A program made the translations under genes and the position numbers. This document shows positions 16,794 through 25,609 of a stretch of DNA of 32,039 bases, one piece after another; the first letter of the stretch is position 1, and each line of letters starts with the position of its first letter. This DNA comes from Terriglobales bacterium (GTDB taxonomy: Bacteria > Acidobacteriota > Terriglobia > Terriglobales > Acidobacteriaceae): the NCBI GenBank assembly GCA_035691485.1, contig DASSIZ010000007.1:1-32039 (forward strand), given 5' to 3'. The notes beneath the pieces were generated by a model, which saw only the letters and a program-made list of their open reading frames with translations, ran no database searches and was not told where the DNA came from.

Positions 16794-17162
16794 CTATCTC
16801 GTCACCCACACTTTGTAGCCAACCACCAATCCCTTGGCGTCGCGCACCGGCTCGTAGCGGGTGATGTCCACCTCGCCGGCAATCGGCTCGATCACGCGCA
16901 GCAGGTCGGATTCGAACGTCGCCGGATCGCCTCGCACAGCCGACGCGTCCACCTGGAACAAGAACCCGCTTTGCCCATCAGGAAAAACAACTACTCCGGT
17001 TTGATGCGGCAGCCGCTCAATCGGTTTGTCCTTGAAGTTCAACCAGTAGGGCGCAAGAAAGATGAAGGCGAGAATCAGCGTGACCATGATGTCGTAACGC
17101 ACGCTGCCGCGCTTGTCGGTCCAGAGTATGTAACCGCGAATTGTCTGCCAGATACGGGACAT
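16794..17162 (-). CDS. Small membrane protein of unknown function
   Basis: The 122-residue protein has one clear membrane helix (about 26-43, MVTLILAFIFLAPYWLNF) after a short basic cytoplasmic segment. An extracytoplasmic domain follows with GVVVFPDGQSGFLFQV and a closing VVGYKVWVTR strand. No family is recognised, but the composition and intact frame support a real gene. It is between the LolA-like gene and serS on the same strand. Its ribosome-binding site is weak. Confidence 0.7.
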   Translation of the reverse strand: MSRIWQTIRGYILWTDKRGSVRYDIMVTLILAFIFLAPYWLNFKDKPIERLPHQTGVVVFPDGQSGFLFQVDASAVRGDPATFESDLLRVIEPIAGEVDITRYEPVRDAKGLVVGYKVWVTR

Positions 17163-17301
17163 AAGGGCTGCGATTTACAGTTGTCGGTTTCTCGACGCGC
17201 GAATCCTGACCGGGAGTCGCGCAAATTAAGTTCCTATCAGTCTATTGAGATTCCGTGGCCCTTGGCAATGTCCGCACGAGACACAACCGACAGCCTGGTT
17301 G

Positions 17302-18594
17302 TCAGAATTTCTTCGGCGTAATCCTGTCCGCGCCCATGTACGGCCGCAACGCCTCCGGGATCACCACGCTGCCATCCGCCTGCTGGTAGTTCTCCAAGAC
17401 CGCCAGCCACGTTCTTCCCACCGCGAGCCCGCTCCCGTTCAGCGTGTGCACGTATTCGCTCTTGCCCTTGCCCTCCGGCTTGAAGCGGATGTTGGCGCGC
17501 CGCGCCTGGTAGGCCTCGAAGTTCGAGCACGAAGAAATTTCGCGGAACAATTGCTGGCCCGGCAGCCAGACTTCCAGGTCGTAAGTCTTGGCCGACGACG
17601 GCCCCATGTCGCCGGTGCTGAGCGCCATCACGCGATAATGCAGCCCCAAGCGGCGCAGGACTTCCTCGGCGTTGGCGGTCAGTGACTCCAGCTCGTCGTA
17701 GGAAGTTTCCGGCCGCGCGAACTTGACCAGCTCGACCTTCTGAAATTGGTGCTGCCGGATGATGCCGCGCACGTCTTTGCCATAGCTGCCTGCCTCGCTG
17801 CGGAAACACGGCGTCCAGGCGGTCAGCTTGATCGGCAGACGCGCGGCGTCGAGCACCTCGTCGCGGTATAGATTTGTAACCGGGACTTCCGCCGTCGGAA
17901 TCAGGTACAGGTTCGTGTCGCCATGCGGCACTTTGAACAGGTCCGCCTCAAATTTTGGCAACTGTCCGGTTCCATACATCGAGTCCTTGTTGACCAGGAA
18001 GGGAGGCAGCACTTCGGTGTAGCCATGCTCGCGCGTATGCAGGTCGAGCATGAAGGCCGCGAGCGCCCGCTCCATACGCGCGCCCAGGTCCCAATAGACG
18101 GCGAAACGCGCGCCGGTCAGCTTGACCGCGCGTTCCAGGTCGAGCACTCCGAGTTCGGCGCCCAGCTCCCAATGCGGCTTGGGTGTGAAATCAAATTTTG
18201 GCGGGGAGCCCCACCGCCGCACTTCCAGGTTCTGCTCCGGCCCCTCCCCGACAGGAACGCTCTCGTGCGGCAGGTTGGGGATGGTCTTGAGGATGTCCTG
18301 CATCTCGGCTTCGGCGCCGGAGGCCAACTTCTCCAGTTCGGCGACTTCCTCGCGCACGCGCCGCATTTCCGCCATCTGCTGCGACGCGTCCTGTTTCTCC
18401 CGCTTCAGGCGCGCAATTTCTTCCGAGGCTTTGTTCTGCGCCGCCCGCAGGCGCTCCATCCTGGTGATCACTTCGCGCCGCCGGGCGTCCACTGCGGAAA
18501 AATCGCGCAGCACCTGCTCCGGCTTCATTCCCCGGTCGCGCAGCTTGCGTTCGATCAGCGGCAGGCTACCCCGCACAAAGTTCAGGTCGAGCAT
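17302..18594 (-). CDS. serS: Seryl-tRNA synthetase
   Basis: This class II aminoacyl-tRNA synthetase of 430 residues charges tRNA-Ser with serine in the cytoplasm and can also charge tRNA-Sec. The N-terminal coiled-coil tRNA-binding arm spans about 30-110 (heptad-like charged helix). The catalytic core has [12 protein letters not shown], motif 2 [20 protein letters not shown], and motif 3 with [20 protein letters not shown] and [10 protein letters not shown]. The length is the normal bacterial one. The start MLDLNFVR is the standard SerS N-terminus, although no strong ribosome-binding site precedes it. It is divergent from the alkaline phosphatase gene across a 121-bp gap. Confidence 0.98.
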   Translation of the reverse strand: MLDLNFVRGSLPLIERKLRDRGMKPEQVLRDFSAVDARRREVITRMERLRAAQNKASEEIARLKREKQDASQQMAEMRRVREEVAELEKLASGAEAEMQDILKTIPNLPHESVPVGEGPEQNLEVRRWGSPPKFDFTPKPHWELGAELGVLDLERAVKLTGARFAVYWDLGARMERALAAFMLDLHTREHGYTEVLPPFLVNKDSMYGTGQLPKFEADLFKVPHGDTNLYLIPTAEVPVTNLYRDEVLDAARLPIKLTAWTPCFRSEAGSYGKDVRGIIRQHQFQKVELVKFARPETSYDELESLTANAEEVLRRLGLHYRVMALSTGDMGPSSAKTYDLEVWLPGQQLFREISSCSNFEAYQARRANIRFKPEGKGKSEYVHTLNGSGLAVGRTWLAVLENYQQADGSVVIPEALRPYMGADRITPKKF

Positions 18595-18715
18595 AAACGG
18601 AGTAGTTTAGCAGCAGCCCGCCAAGTCTCACTATGCCGCCGTCACGACAGTTCTGAGTTAGGAGTCAAAGCGGCAACTTAATTTCTTACCGCGCGACGCT
18701 GTACACTGTGGCGCG

Positions 18716-20323
18716 ATGAAATTATCAATCGTAAAAATCTGCGCGCCCCTGCTGGCCTGCATGCTGGTCTCCGGCACCACCGTGGCCAGCGCTTACAATG
18801 CGAATCCGAAGCTGGTGGTAATCATCGTCATTGACCAGTTTCGTCCCGACTTTCTCGAGCGCGCTCGCGACCAGCTGGGCCCTTCCGGCTTCCGCCTGCT
18901 CACCGAGCGCGGCGCCTTCTTCACCGATTGCTATTACGACTACATGAACACGGAAACCGGGCCCGGGCACGCCACGCTCTTCACCGGAACCTACAGCAAC
19001 GCGCACGGCATCGCCGCCAACCAATGGTGGGACGATCAGCACCCCGCATGTCAGGACAAGTCGCATATGGTCACTTCGGTGTGCGATGACGCCACGCAAC
19101 TGGTCGGGCCGGGCGTATCCGGTCCCGGCGCCTCGCCTCACAACCTGCTCAGCGACACCCTGGGCGACGAACTGAAACTGGCCACCGACGGCGCTTCGCG
19201 CGTATTCAGCGTCTCCTTCAAAGACCGCGCAGCCGTGTTGCCCGGCGGCTTTGCCGCCAACGGCGCCTTCTGGATTGATCACAAAACCGGCGCCTGGATC
19301 AGTTCCACCTTCTACCTGCAGCAGCTTCCGGCTTGGGTGCAGCAATTCAACGCCTCCGGCAAGGCGGATGGTTATTGGAACCGCGAGTGGAGAGACGCCC
19401 GCGGCGCCGTCTTGCGGAAAACTACGCGCGGCTCGGCGGATTTTTATGAGACGGTCGGCGCCACCCCTTTCGGCAACGATTACGAATTCGATTTCGCGCG
19501 GGAACTGGTCGAGCAGGAAAAGCTCGGCGAAGGCCCGGCCACCGACCTGTTGGCGTTGAGCCTGTCGCCGCCAGACATTCTCGGGCACAAAACCGGCCCC
19601 AATTCCCCCGAAGTGAAGGCTATGGTCCTGGCGCTCGACCGCCAGCTTGCCGATTTCTTCAGTTTTCTCGGCCGACGGGTTGGGCTGGCGAATGTCTGGA
19701 TCGTGATTTCCGCTGACCACGGGATCTCGCCCGTTCCTGCCTATGCCCACAGTCTGCGCCTGCCCGCCACAGCGCTTGATCCCGCTAAACTCAAATCCGA
19801 CCTGAATGCCGCCATCGCCTCTCGTCTGCATCACGCCGGTAATTACGTGGAAGGACACGACGGTGAATACCTTTTTCTTTCGGAGAGCGCTTTCAAGGCG
19901 GCCGGCATAAGCAGCGAGGGCGAGGCGGAACAATTGGCCGGGCAAGCGCTCGCTGCACTCGGTGTCCGCTCTTACGTGTCGCGCACGCAGCTTGCAAGCG
20001 GGGCGTTGCCCCACGATCAGGCGGGGCGTCAGTGGCTGCATAGTTACTCGTCGTACGGTGGTTGGTACATCGTCATGGTTCCCGCTCCCTACACCTTTCT
20101 TTGGGACTCGCGTACCGGGACAACGCACGGTTCCAGCTACCGTTACGACCAGCATGTTCCGCTCGCCTTCTTCGGATTGCCTTTCCAGGCCGGTGTCTAT
20201 CGCGGCCGCTGTGAGCCGGTGGACATGGCCGCGACCCTGTCTTCTCTGCTCGGCATCAATCCTCCGAACCGCGCTGCCGGGCGGGTGTTGACCGAAGCCG
20301 TGCGCAGGGAGAACACGCGATGA
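18716..20323 (+). CDS. PafA-type alkaline phosphatase family protein
   Basis: This is a 535-residue secreted metalloenzyme (signal peptide 1-26). Alkaline phosphatase superfamily ligands are all visible: D40 in VIDQF, the nucleophile T81 in TETGPGHAT, N102, D and H in SPPDILGHKTG, DH in VISADHG, and the late H in RYDQHVPLAF. The spacing of D40/T81/N102 equals that of PafA (D38/T79/N100), and SFKDRAAVLP carries K169/R171, matching the PafA monoesterase pair. It therefore most likely removes phosphate from monoesters in the periplasm to supply phosphorus. The stop overlaps pyrD by 4 bases (ATGA), an unusual pairing. The assignment rests on motif positions only. Confidence 0.88.
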   Translation: MKLSIVKICAPLLACMLVSGTTVASAYNANPKLVVIIVIDQFRPDFLERARDQLGPSGFRLLTERGAFFTDCYYDYMNTETGPGHATLFTGTYSNAHGIAANQWWDDQHPACQDKSHMVTSVCDDATQLVGPGVSGPGASPHNLLSDTLGDELKLATDGASRVFSVSFKDRAAVLPGGFAANGAFWIDHKTGAWISSTFYLQQLPAWVQQFNASGKADGYWNREWRDARGAVLRKTTRGSADFYETVGATPFGNDYEFDFARELVEQEKLGEGPATDLLALSLSPPDILGHKTGPNSPEVKAMVLALDRQLADFFSFLGRRVGLANVWIVISADHGISPVPAYAHSLRLPATALDPAKLKSDLNAAIASRLHHAGNYVEGHDGEYLFLSESAFKAAGISSEGEAEQLAGQALAALGVRSYVSRTQLASGALPHDQAGRQWLHSYSSYGGWYIVMVPAPYTFLWDSRTGTTHGSSYRYDQHVPLAFFGLPFQAGVYRGRCEPVDMAATLSSLLGINPPNRAAGRVLTEAVRRENTR

Positions 20324-21267
20324 CCGACCTTCCCCGCCGGCGCAACGGACCACCGGAGCTGGGTGTCAGCTTTGCGGGCATCAAGCTGAAGAACCCGATC
20401 ATCGCCGCCAGCGGCACCTTCGGCTATGGCATCGAGTTCGAAGATATCGTCACTCTGCAAAAGCTGGGTGGATTCGTGGTCAAGGGGCTTTCGCTTGAGC
20501 CCATGCCCGGCAATCCGCCGCCGCGGTTGTTTGAGACCTCCGCGGGCATGCTGAATTCCATAGGGCTGCAGAATATCGGGGCGCGGGCGTTCGTCGCCGA
20601 GAAGCTCCCGCTGCTCAACAAGGAAAAAAACATCGTTGTCTTCGCTAACGTCTTCGGCTACACCCGCGAAGACTACCGCGACGTCATTAAAATTCTTAAC
20701 GAGGGCGAGGGGATCGCGGCCTACGAGTTGAACGTTTCCTGCCCCAATACGCGGCACGGTGGCATGGTGATCGGCAGCGACCCGATGCTCCTGGAAGAGG
20801 TGGTGTCGCTCGCCAAAAGCGCGTCGCGGCGACCGTTGATCGTCAAACTGTCTCCCAACGTGACCAATATTCCGCTCATGGCGCGCGCCGCCGAGAACGC
20901 CGGCGCCGATGCCCTTTCCCTGGTCAATACCTTCGTCGCCATGGCGATTGACGCGGAAACGCGCCGGCCGCGCATTTCCAACATCGTCGGTGGCCTGAGC
21001 GGGCCGGCCATCAAGCCGATTGCGCTGCGCATGGTTTACGAGGCAGCCCACGCTGTCAGCATTCCCGTGATCGGCATCGGCGGCATCTCCACCGCCGTTG
21101 ACGTTGTGGAATTCATGCTCGCGGGCGCGGCAGCGGTCGAGATTGGGACCGCCAGCTTTTGGGATCCCTGCGCCACGGAAAAAATCGTGGACGGACTCGA
21201 AGGCTGGTGCCTGGAGCACCGCGTCAACAACATCTCTGAACTGGTCGGCGCGCTGAAAACCGACTAG
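20320..21267 (+). CDS. pyrD: Dihydroorotate dehydrogenase, class 1B catalytic subunit
   Basis: This 315-residue FMN enzyme oxidises dihydroorotate to orotate in pyrimidine synthesis. Signatures are the FMN-binding ASGTFGYG (30-37), the catalytic C141 in ELNVSCPNTRHGG, IVKLSPN, SLVNTF, GGLSGPAIKP and GIGGIST. The cysteine (not serine) base and the lack of a membrane-binding N-terminal extension place it in class 1. Class 1B usually needs the PyrK electron-transfer subunit, but no pyrK is in the window. The start overlaps the upstream phosphatase stop by 4 bases, so the two are translationally coupled. Confidence 0.95.
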   Translation: MTDLPRRRNGPPELGVSFAGIKLKNPIIAASGTFGYGIEFEDIVTLQKLGGFVVKGLSLEPMPGNPPPRLFETSAGMLNSIGLQNIGARAFVAEKLPLLNKEKNIVVFANVFGYTREDYRDVIKILNEGEGIAAYELNVSCPNTRHGGMVIGSDPMLLEEVVSLAKSASRRPLIVKLSPNVTNIPLMARAAENAGADALSLVNTFVAMAIDAETRRPRISNIVGGLSGPAIKPIALRMVYEAAHAVSIPVIGIGGISTAVDVVEFMLAGAAAVEIGTASFWDPCATEKIVDGLEGWCLEHRVNNISELVGALKTD

Positions 21268-21358
21268 TGCAACCGGTAACCTATCGGCGGGTTACCCCAG
21301 TTCACCAGCATCGACCGAGATCTTGCATCTGGGCCGCGCCGAGTGCATCCTTAGACGC

Positions 21359-21706
21359 GTGACTCGGCCAGTGTCCAGAACGTGGACTATGGTGTTGCTT
21401 GGGACCATGGTGTTCCTGGGGCAACTCCCACTGATTTCGCCGGCGCTGAGCGCCAGGACTTCGGTTGCCGCGTGTCACCATCACGCCAATCCCCCCGAGA
21501 TTCCGTCCGGCCCGGCAAGTCACGACTGTTGCGCGGTTGGCCACAATGCCGCCATCGTGCTGCAACACGATCTCAGCTCTGCCACTGATGCCGTGACCAT
21601 GCCCCTGGCGGCGCAGCCCTCAACCACGCCCGCGTCCGGTCAGCGGCTGGCTGCGATGGTCTTGCGCGCCGACTCTCCTCCTGGTCCGACGTTCCTGCGC
21701 ATCTAG
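21359..21706 (+). CDS. Small secreted Cys/His-rich protein, putative metal-binding
   Basis: This is an approximately 115-residue protein with a signal peptide (hydrophobic MVLLGTMVFLGQLPLISPA), then a short region with a CHHH cluster and a HDCCAVGH motif. The frame opens at TTG 21323; GTG 21359 is preferred since it gives a basic N-region, and ATG 21389 is also possible. The Cys/His arrangement suggests binding of copper or another soft metal (inference). It lies about 100 bases upstream of a Met-rich outer-membrane protein gene on the same strand. No well-defined family is recognised, and the start is uncertain. Confidence 0.6.
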   Translation: MTRPVSRTWTMVLLGTMVFLGQLPLISPALSARTSVAACHHHANPPEIPSGPASHDCCAVGHNAAIVLQHDLSSATDAVTMPLAAQPSTTPASGQRLAAMVLRADSPPGPTFLRI

Positions 21707-21808
21707 AAATCCTTCGCACTGCCCTCGCGGCATTCCTGATCTTTTCCCGGGCGAGCCCGGGACCGGGAACTTGGTACTTCCACACAGGTCGAACTTTGGA
21801 GATAAGTT

Positions 21809-23137
21809 GTGCGTGTCGCTTTGCTTTTATTTCTGACTGTCGCCTTGGCATCAGGCACGGCAGCCCAGGATTTGGTTACGGAACCGGAACACGCTGACAT
21901 GACGAGTATGTCCGGAATGCATCAGAACATGCCCGGAATGGCTGGCATGGCTACGCCGCCGCCACCATTGATCGGTTTCGTTGAAGAACACGCCACCGGA
22001 GGCACCGATGCCGAACCCGCTTCCACGCCAATCCCGATGCTCATGACCATGAAGAGCAACTGGACGCTGATGTTGCACGGCGTGGTCTTCCTGAACGAGA
22101 TTCAGCAGAGCGGGCCGCGCGGGGCCGGCAAGCTGTTCTCGACGAATTGGGTGATGCCGATGGCGCAGCGCAAAATCGGTAAAGGTGCGATTACGCTGCG
22201 CATGATGCTCAGCCTCGAACCTGCCACCGTCACGCAACGCAGGTATCCCGAACTGTTGCAGCAGGGCGAGACCGCCTTTGGGCATCCGCTTGTCGACGGG
22301 CAGCACCCGCACGATTTCTTCATGGAACTGGCCGCCATGTACGACTACAAAGCCAGCGAGAAAACCCTGCTCTCCCTGTATGCGGCGGCAGTAGGCTCGC
22401 CCGCGCTGGGCCCCATCGCTTATCCGCATCGCGAGTCGGAGGCGGAGAACCCGCTGGCACCCTTGGGACATCACCTCCAGGATTCCACCCACATCGCCGA
22501 CGACGTGCTGACCGTCGGCGTTACTCATCGCAGCGTGCGTCTGGAGGCCTCCGGTTTTCACGGCCGCGAACCCGATGAATATCGCTGGGACGTGGATGCC
22601 GGACGCATCGACTCCTGGTCGGCGCGCCTCACCGTCAGCCCGGCGCGAAACTGGAGCGCGCAATATTCGATCGGGCAACTGCACAGCCCTGAGGCGCTGG
22701 CGCCCACCGAAGACGTGCGCCGCATGACTGCCTCGGTGACCTACAACCGCCCGTTCACGAACGGAAATTGGGCGTCAATGCTGCTGTGGGGACGAAATCA
22801 GAGCTTGTCGGATGGCAATGTCGGAAACGGCTACTTGTTGGAATCGAACTTGCAATTCATGTCGAAAAATCGCATCTGGACCCGGGTGGAGAATACGGAC
22901 CGCACCAACGACCTGCTGCTGGCGGGAAATCCTGCGCCTCCAGGTTTTTCCGAGCGCTACTTCACGCGCGTGCAGGCCTTCACCGCAGGCTACGACCGTG
23001 AGATCGGGCACTGGCAGCACCTGAGCACGGCGCTCGGCGGTCAGTTCACCCTGTACGGAGTGAGCGACTCGCTCAAGCCATTCTACGGTGCGCATCCGGC
23101 GGGCGGATTAGTGTTTCTGCGCGTGCGCCTGAAATAA
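21809..23137 (+). CDS. Putative outer-membrane protein with Met-rich N-terminus
   Basis: The product has 442 residues: a signal peptide (VALLLFLTVALASGTAAQ) and a mature N-terminus with many Met, His and Gly (MTSMSGMHQNMPGMAGM). A long beta-strand-rich body follows, with alternating hydrophobic strands and a C-terminal strand ending FLRVRLK, typical of a membrane barrel. HPHDFF near the centre is a conserved-looking motif. Such Met motifs bind Cu(I) in CopA/PcoA/CusF-type proteins, so copper handling is proposed by analogy only. GTG 21809 has GGAG at 8 bases. It follows the small Cys/His protein gene. Confidence 0.72.
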   Translation: MRVALLLFLTVALASGTAAQDLVTEPEHADMTSMSGMHQNMPGMAGMATPPPPLIGFVEEHATGGTDAEPASTPIPMLMTMKSNWTLMLHGVVFLNEIQQSGPRGAGKLFSTNWVMPMAQRKIGKGAITLRMMLSLEPATVTQRRYPELLQQGETAFGHPLVDGQHPHDFFMELAAMYDYKASEKTLLSLYAAAVGSPALGPIAYPHRESEAENPLAPLGHHLQDSTHIADDVLTVGVTHRSVRLEASGFHGREPDEYRWDVDAGRIDSWSARLTVSPARNWSAQYSIGQLHSPEALAPTEDVRRMTASVTYNRPFTNGNWASMLLWGRNQSLSDGNVGNGYLLESNLQFMSKNRIWTRVENTDRTNDLLLAGNPAPPGFSERYFTRVQAFTAGYDREIGHWQHLSTALGGQFTLYGVSDSLKPFYGAHPAGGLVFLRVRLK

Positions 23138-23139
23138 AA

Positions 23140-23222
23140 ATAAGTAGTTAGGAGTTAGTTAGTTGTTAGTAGTTCGGAGCGAGCGGCTATGAGGAGCTGC
23201 GCTGGTCGCCGCTGACCACTGA
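23140..23222. repeat. GTTAG/TTAGT-rich degenerate direct repeat tract
   Basis: Between the convergent genes ending at 23137 and 23231, AGTAGTTAGGAGTTAGTTAG is followed by TTGTTAGTAGTT and then by CCGCTGACCACTGACTGAC. The words are short, degenerate and tandem. The tract resembles the other CAGTC/GACTG-type intergenic sequences of this window. Confidence 0.45.
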
Positions 23223-23230
23223 CTGACTTC

Positions 23231-23677
23231 TTAGGATTGTCCTGATATTTTCAGCCGCAATTCCTCGGGAATGCGCTCGCGGATTTCCGCCGGCAAACGG
23301 TCGTGCACGGCGCGCGCTCCCAACCGGGCGGCATCCACCATCGCCAGCGGCGCGGGGGTGGCCACGGCGACGATCACCCATACCAGCGCCGATAGCGCGA
23401 ATCCCGCTAGCGCCACAATCTCCAATAGCAGCGCATGACGCGGCGTGAAGTGGTAAATCACCCCGAAAGCCAGCAGGAATACCGCGGCAGATATGGCCGT
23501 CAGGATAATCAGCGAGACATCGATAGTGCGGTGCACCTTTTGCCAGTAACGGCAGTGCTCGCATTCGCGAAAATGCTCTTCGTAGTCACCGCGCATGTCG
23601 GGAGCAAGACCGGAAATGTCATATCGCCAGCCGGCGAGAATGGCGCCCACGAATTTATCTGTGCACTGTTGTCTCAT
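23231..23677 (-). CDS. Membrane protein with zinc-finger-like N-terminal motif
   Basis: This is a 148-residue protein. The N-terminus carries EEHFRECEHCRYW (H35, C39, C42), an HxxxCxxC pattern like anti-sigma zf-HC2 domains. Two membrane helices follow (about 53-75 and 82-107), and a short charged C-terminal tail (AEIRERIPEELRLK) ends the protein. It could be an anti-sigma-like or metal-sensing protein, but no sigma factor gene is adjacent. The ATG is 3 bases after the stop of the MBL hydrolase gene on the same strand, so the two are cotranscribed. Confidence 0.75.
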   Translation of the reverse strand: MRQQCTDKFVGAILAGWRYDISGLAPDMRGDYEEHFRECEHCRYWQKVHRTIDVSLIILTAISAAVFLLAFGVIYHFTPRHALLLEIVALAGFALSALVWVIVAVATPAPLAMVDAARLGARAVHDRLPAEIRERIPEELRLKISGQS

Positions 23678-23680
23678 CGC

Positions 23681-24484
23681 TTACAACCGGATCGTTTCCA
23701 GGGGATGATGCTGCGAAGCCAGCAGCACGCGGTTCCGCAGCAGGTCCCGCCGAGGCGCCAGCGCCCGCTCTGCGGCGCGTCGCGCCAGGTCGGGATGGTT
23801 GTTCTGCTCTGATAGATGCGCCAGCACCAGAAAGGCTGCATTTCCATCATAGTCTGCGGCAAACCATTGCGCGAGCGTATCGTTAGACAAGTGTCCGACA
23901 CGCGACATAACCCGCTGCTTTACCACCCACGGATAGGGCCCGCCGCGCAGCATTTCGACATCGTGGTTGGATTCGATGACCAGCGTGTCGCAGCCGCTCA
24001 GGTTGTCCGCCACGCTGGCCGGCATGTATCCCAGATCGGTGGCAACTCCGATTTTTATGCCCTCGGCGCGAAACGTGAAGCCCACCGGATCGGCCGCGTC
24101 ATGCGGGATGGTGAAGGGCGCGACCGTAATGTCGCCGATGGTGAAGCTTCGTCCCGCTTCAAATCGCTCCAGCTTCTGCAACTCCGGCTTGACCCCTTCA
24201 TTCTTGTCGCGAGCCCAGCGCTGCCATGCCTGGTAGGTCGCTCCCGTCATAAAGACCGGGATCTTCAGCTTGCGCGCCAGCACGTACAGGCCGGCAACGT
24301 GGTCGGAGTGCTCGTGCGAGATGATGACCGCGGAAAGGCTCAACAGCTGATCGCCGCTCATCTGCATGCGGCGTCCGATTTCGCGGCACGACACGCCCGC
24401 GTCCACCAGGATGCGGGTGCGCGAACTTGCCAACACGCTGCAGTTTCCCCGGCTCCCACTTGCCAGGACTGTAAGGGAGATCAT
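23681..24484 (-). CDS. MBL-fold hydrolase, YycJ/WalJ-like
   Basis: The 267-residue metallo-beta-lactamase fold protein has the start region [13 protein letters not shown], metal motif [28 protein letters not shown] and [10 protein letters not shown], matching YycJ/WalJ-type MBL proteins, for which nuclease activity has been proposed. The ATG at 24484 is chosen over an upstream start at 24541 because the fold begins [15 protein letters not shown] directly. No strong ribosome-binding site precedes it. It is cotranscribed with a small zinc-finger-like membrane protein gene. Confidence 0.88.
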   Translation of the reverse strand: MISLTVLASGSRGNCSVLASSRTRILVDAGVSCREIGRRMQMSGDQLLSLSAVIISHEHSDHVAGLYVLARKLKIPVFMTGATYQAWQRWARDKNEGVKPELQKLERFEAGRSFTIGDITVAPFTIPHDAADPVGFTFRAEGIKIGVATDLGYMPASVADNLSGCDTLVIESNHDVEMLRGGPYPWVVKQRVMSRVGHLSNDTLAQWFAADYDGNAAFLVLAHLSEQNNHPDLARRAAERALAPRRDLLRNRVLLASQHHPLETIRL

Positions 24485-24548
24485 GCCCGAGAATAGCCGG
24501 GGTGGTATGTGGAAAGGGAGTGACAAGCGAGTTAACACCACGTTTCGG

Positions 24549-24685
24549 CTTCAGTCCCCGAATTTCAGTTTCAGTCCTGTTTCGGTACGGGAAAAAGTCT
24601 TTTCAGCCGGTCAGTCTTTCAGTCTGAGCGGCGGACTGATTGACAAGACCGAGCGACTGGCTGACCAAGCGACTGACAGACTGGC
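24549..24685. repeat. CAGTC/GACTG-rich imperfect inverted repeat (copy 2)
   Basis: In the gap between divergent genes, the left half contains TTCAGTCC, TTTCAGTTTCAGTCC and GGTCAGTCTTTCAGTCTG. The right half contains GGACTGATTGAC, GCGACTGGCTGACC and GCGACTGACAGACTGG. The two halves are roughly complementary and could form an extended imperfect hairpin. It shares ordered words with the copy at 16710-16793. Confidence 0.55.
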
Positions 24686-24728
24686 TCTGCTACACTTCTC
24701 GGTTTTCGTTTCGCTCAGCGAGGCAATC

Positions 24729-25583
24729 ATGGAGATCAAGACCGTCGGCGTGATCGGCGCGGGCACCATGGGCAGCGGGATCGCGCACGTATTCGCCCGA
24801 TCCGGGTACCGGGTGCGGATGCGCGATGTGGAGCAGCGCTTCCTGGACCGCGCTATGGACACGATCGCAAGGAACCTGGAACGCGAAGTCAGCAAGAACA
24901 AGATTACCGGCGATCAGCGCGCACAGGCGCTCGGGAACATCGAAGCCGCCGTCGGTCGGGCTGGGCTGGCCACTTGCGATTTCGTGATCGAGGCGGCGAC
25001 GGAAAAGTTCGAGGTCAAAGCGGAATTGTTCCGCGAACTCGACCGCATTTGCAGGCCGGAAATCATCCTGGCCAGCAACACCAGTTCGATTTCCATTACC
25101 AAGCTGGCGGCGTTGACCAAGCGCCAGGATAAGGTCATCGGCATGCATTTCTTCAATCCCGTGCCGATGATGAAGCTGGTCGAGGTCATTCGCGGGCTGG
25201 CGACCGCGCAGGAAACTTATGACACAGTTTCCGGGCTGGCGACCAGGCTCGAAAAAACTCCAGTGGAGGTCAATGATTATCCCGGGTTCGTCTCCAACCG
25301 CGTGCTCATGCCGCTGCTCAACGAGGCCATGTACGCGGTCATGGAGGGCGTGGCTACGCCGGAAGCCGTTGACGAGGTGTTCAAGCTTGGCATGGCCCAC
25401 CCCATGGGGCCGTTGACGCTGGCCGACTTTATCGGCCTCGACGTATGCCTCGACATCATGCGCGTGCTGGAATCCGGCTTGGGCGACCCCAAGTACCGTC
25501 CCTGCCCGCTGCTCATCAAGATGGTGGACGCCGGCTGGTTGGGTCGCAAGAGCGGTCGCGGGTTTTACAAATACAGCAGTTAG
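24729..25583 (+). CDS. 3-hydroxybutyryl-CoA dehydrogenase (3-hydroxyacyl-CoA dehydrogenase)
   Basis: This 284-residue NAD(P)-dependent enzyme interconverts 3-hydroxyacyl-CoA and 3-oxoacyl-CoA (Hbd/PaaH-type). The N-terminal Rossmann motif is [17 protein letters not shown]; the substrate region has SNTSSISIT; the catalytic His is in [17 protein letters not shown]-terminal domain motifs are [25 protein letters not shown] and GRKSGRGFY. The length is the normal stand-alone HBDH. The open frame extends back to 24366, but that part is the repeat region; ATG 24729 has GAGG at about 6 bases. No thiolase or crotonase is adjacent. Confidence 0.95.
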   Translation: MEIKTVGVIGAGTMGSGIAHVFARSGYRVRMRDVEQRFLDRAMDTIARNLEREVSKNKITGDQRAQALGNIEAAVGRAGLATCDFVIEAATEKFEVKAELFRELDRICRPEIILASNTSSISITKLAALTKRQDKVIGMHFFNPVPMMKLVEVIRGLATAQETYDTVSGLATRLEKTPVEVNDYPGFVSNRVLMPLLNEAMYAVMEGVATPEAVDEVFKLGMAHPMGPLTLADFIGLDVCLDIMRVLESGLGDPKYRPCPLLIKMVDAGWLGRKSGRGFYKYSS

Positions 25584-25609
25584 CCGCCGGCGGAGGTGCG
25601 GCCGGGCCG

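Noticed and set aside
18725-20353. 542-codon minus-strand frame
   Set aside because: It is the shadow of the PafA-like phosphatase gene, which has a complete set of metal ligands.
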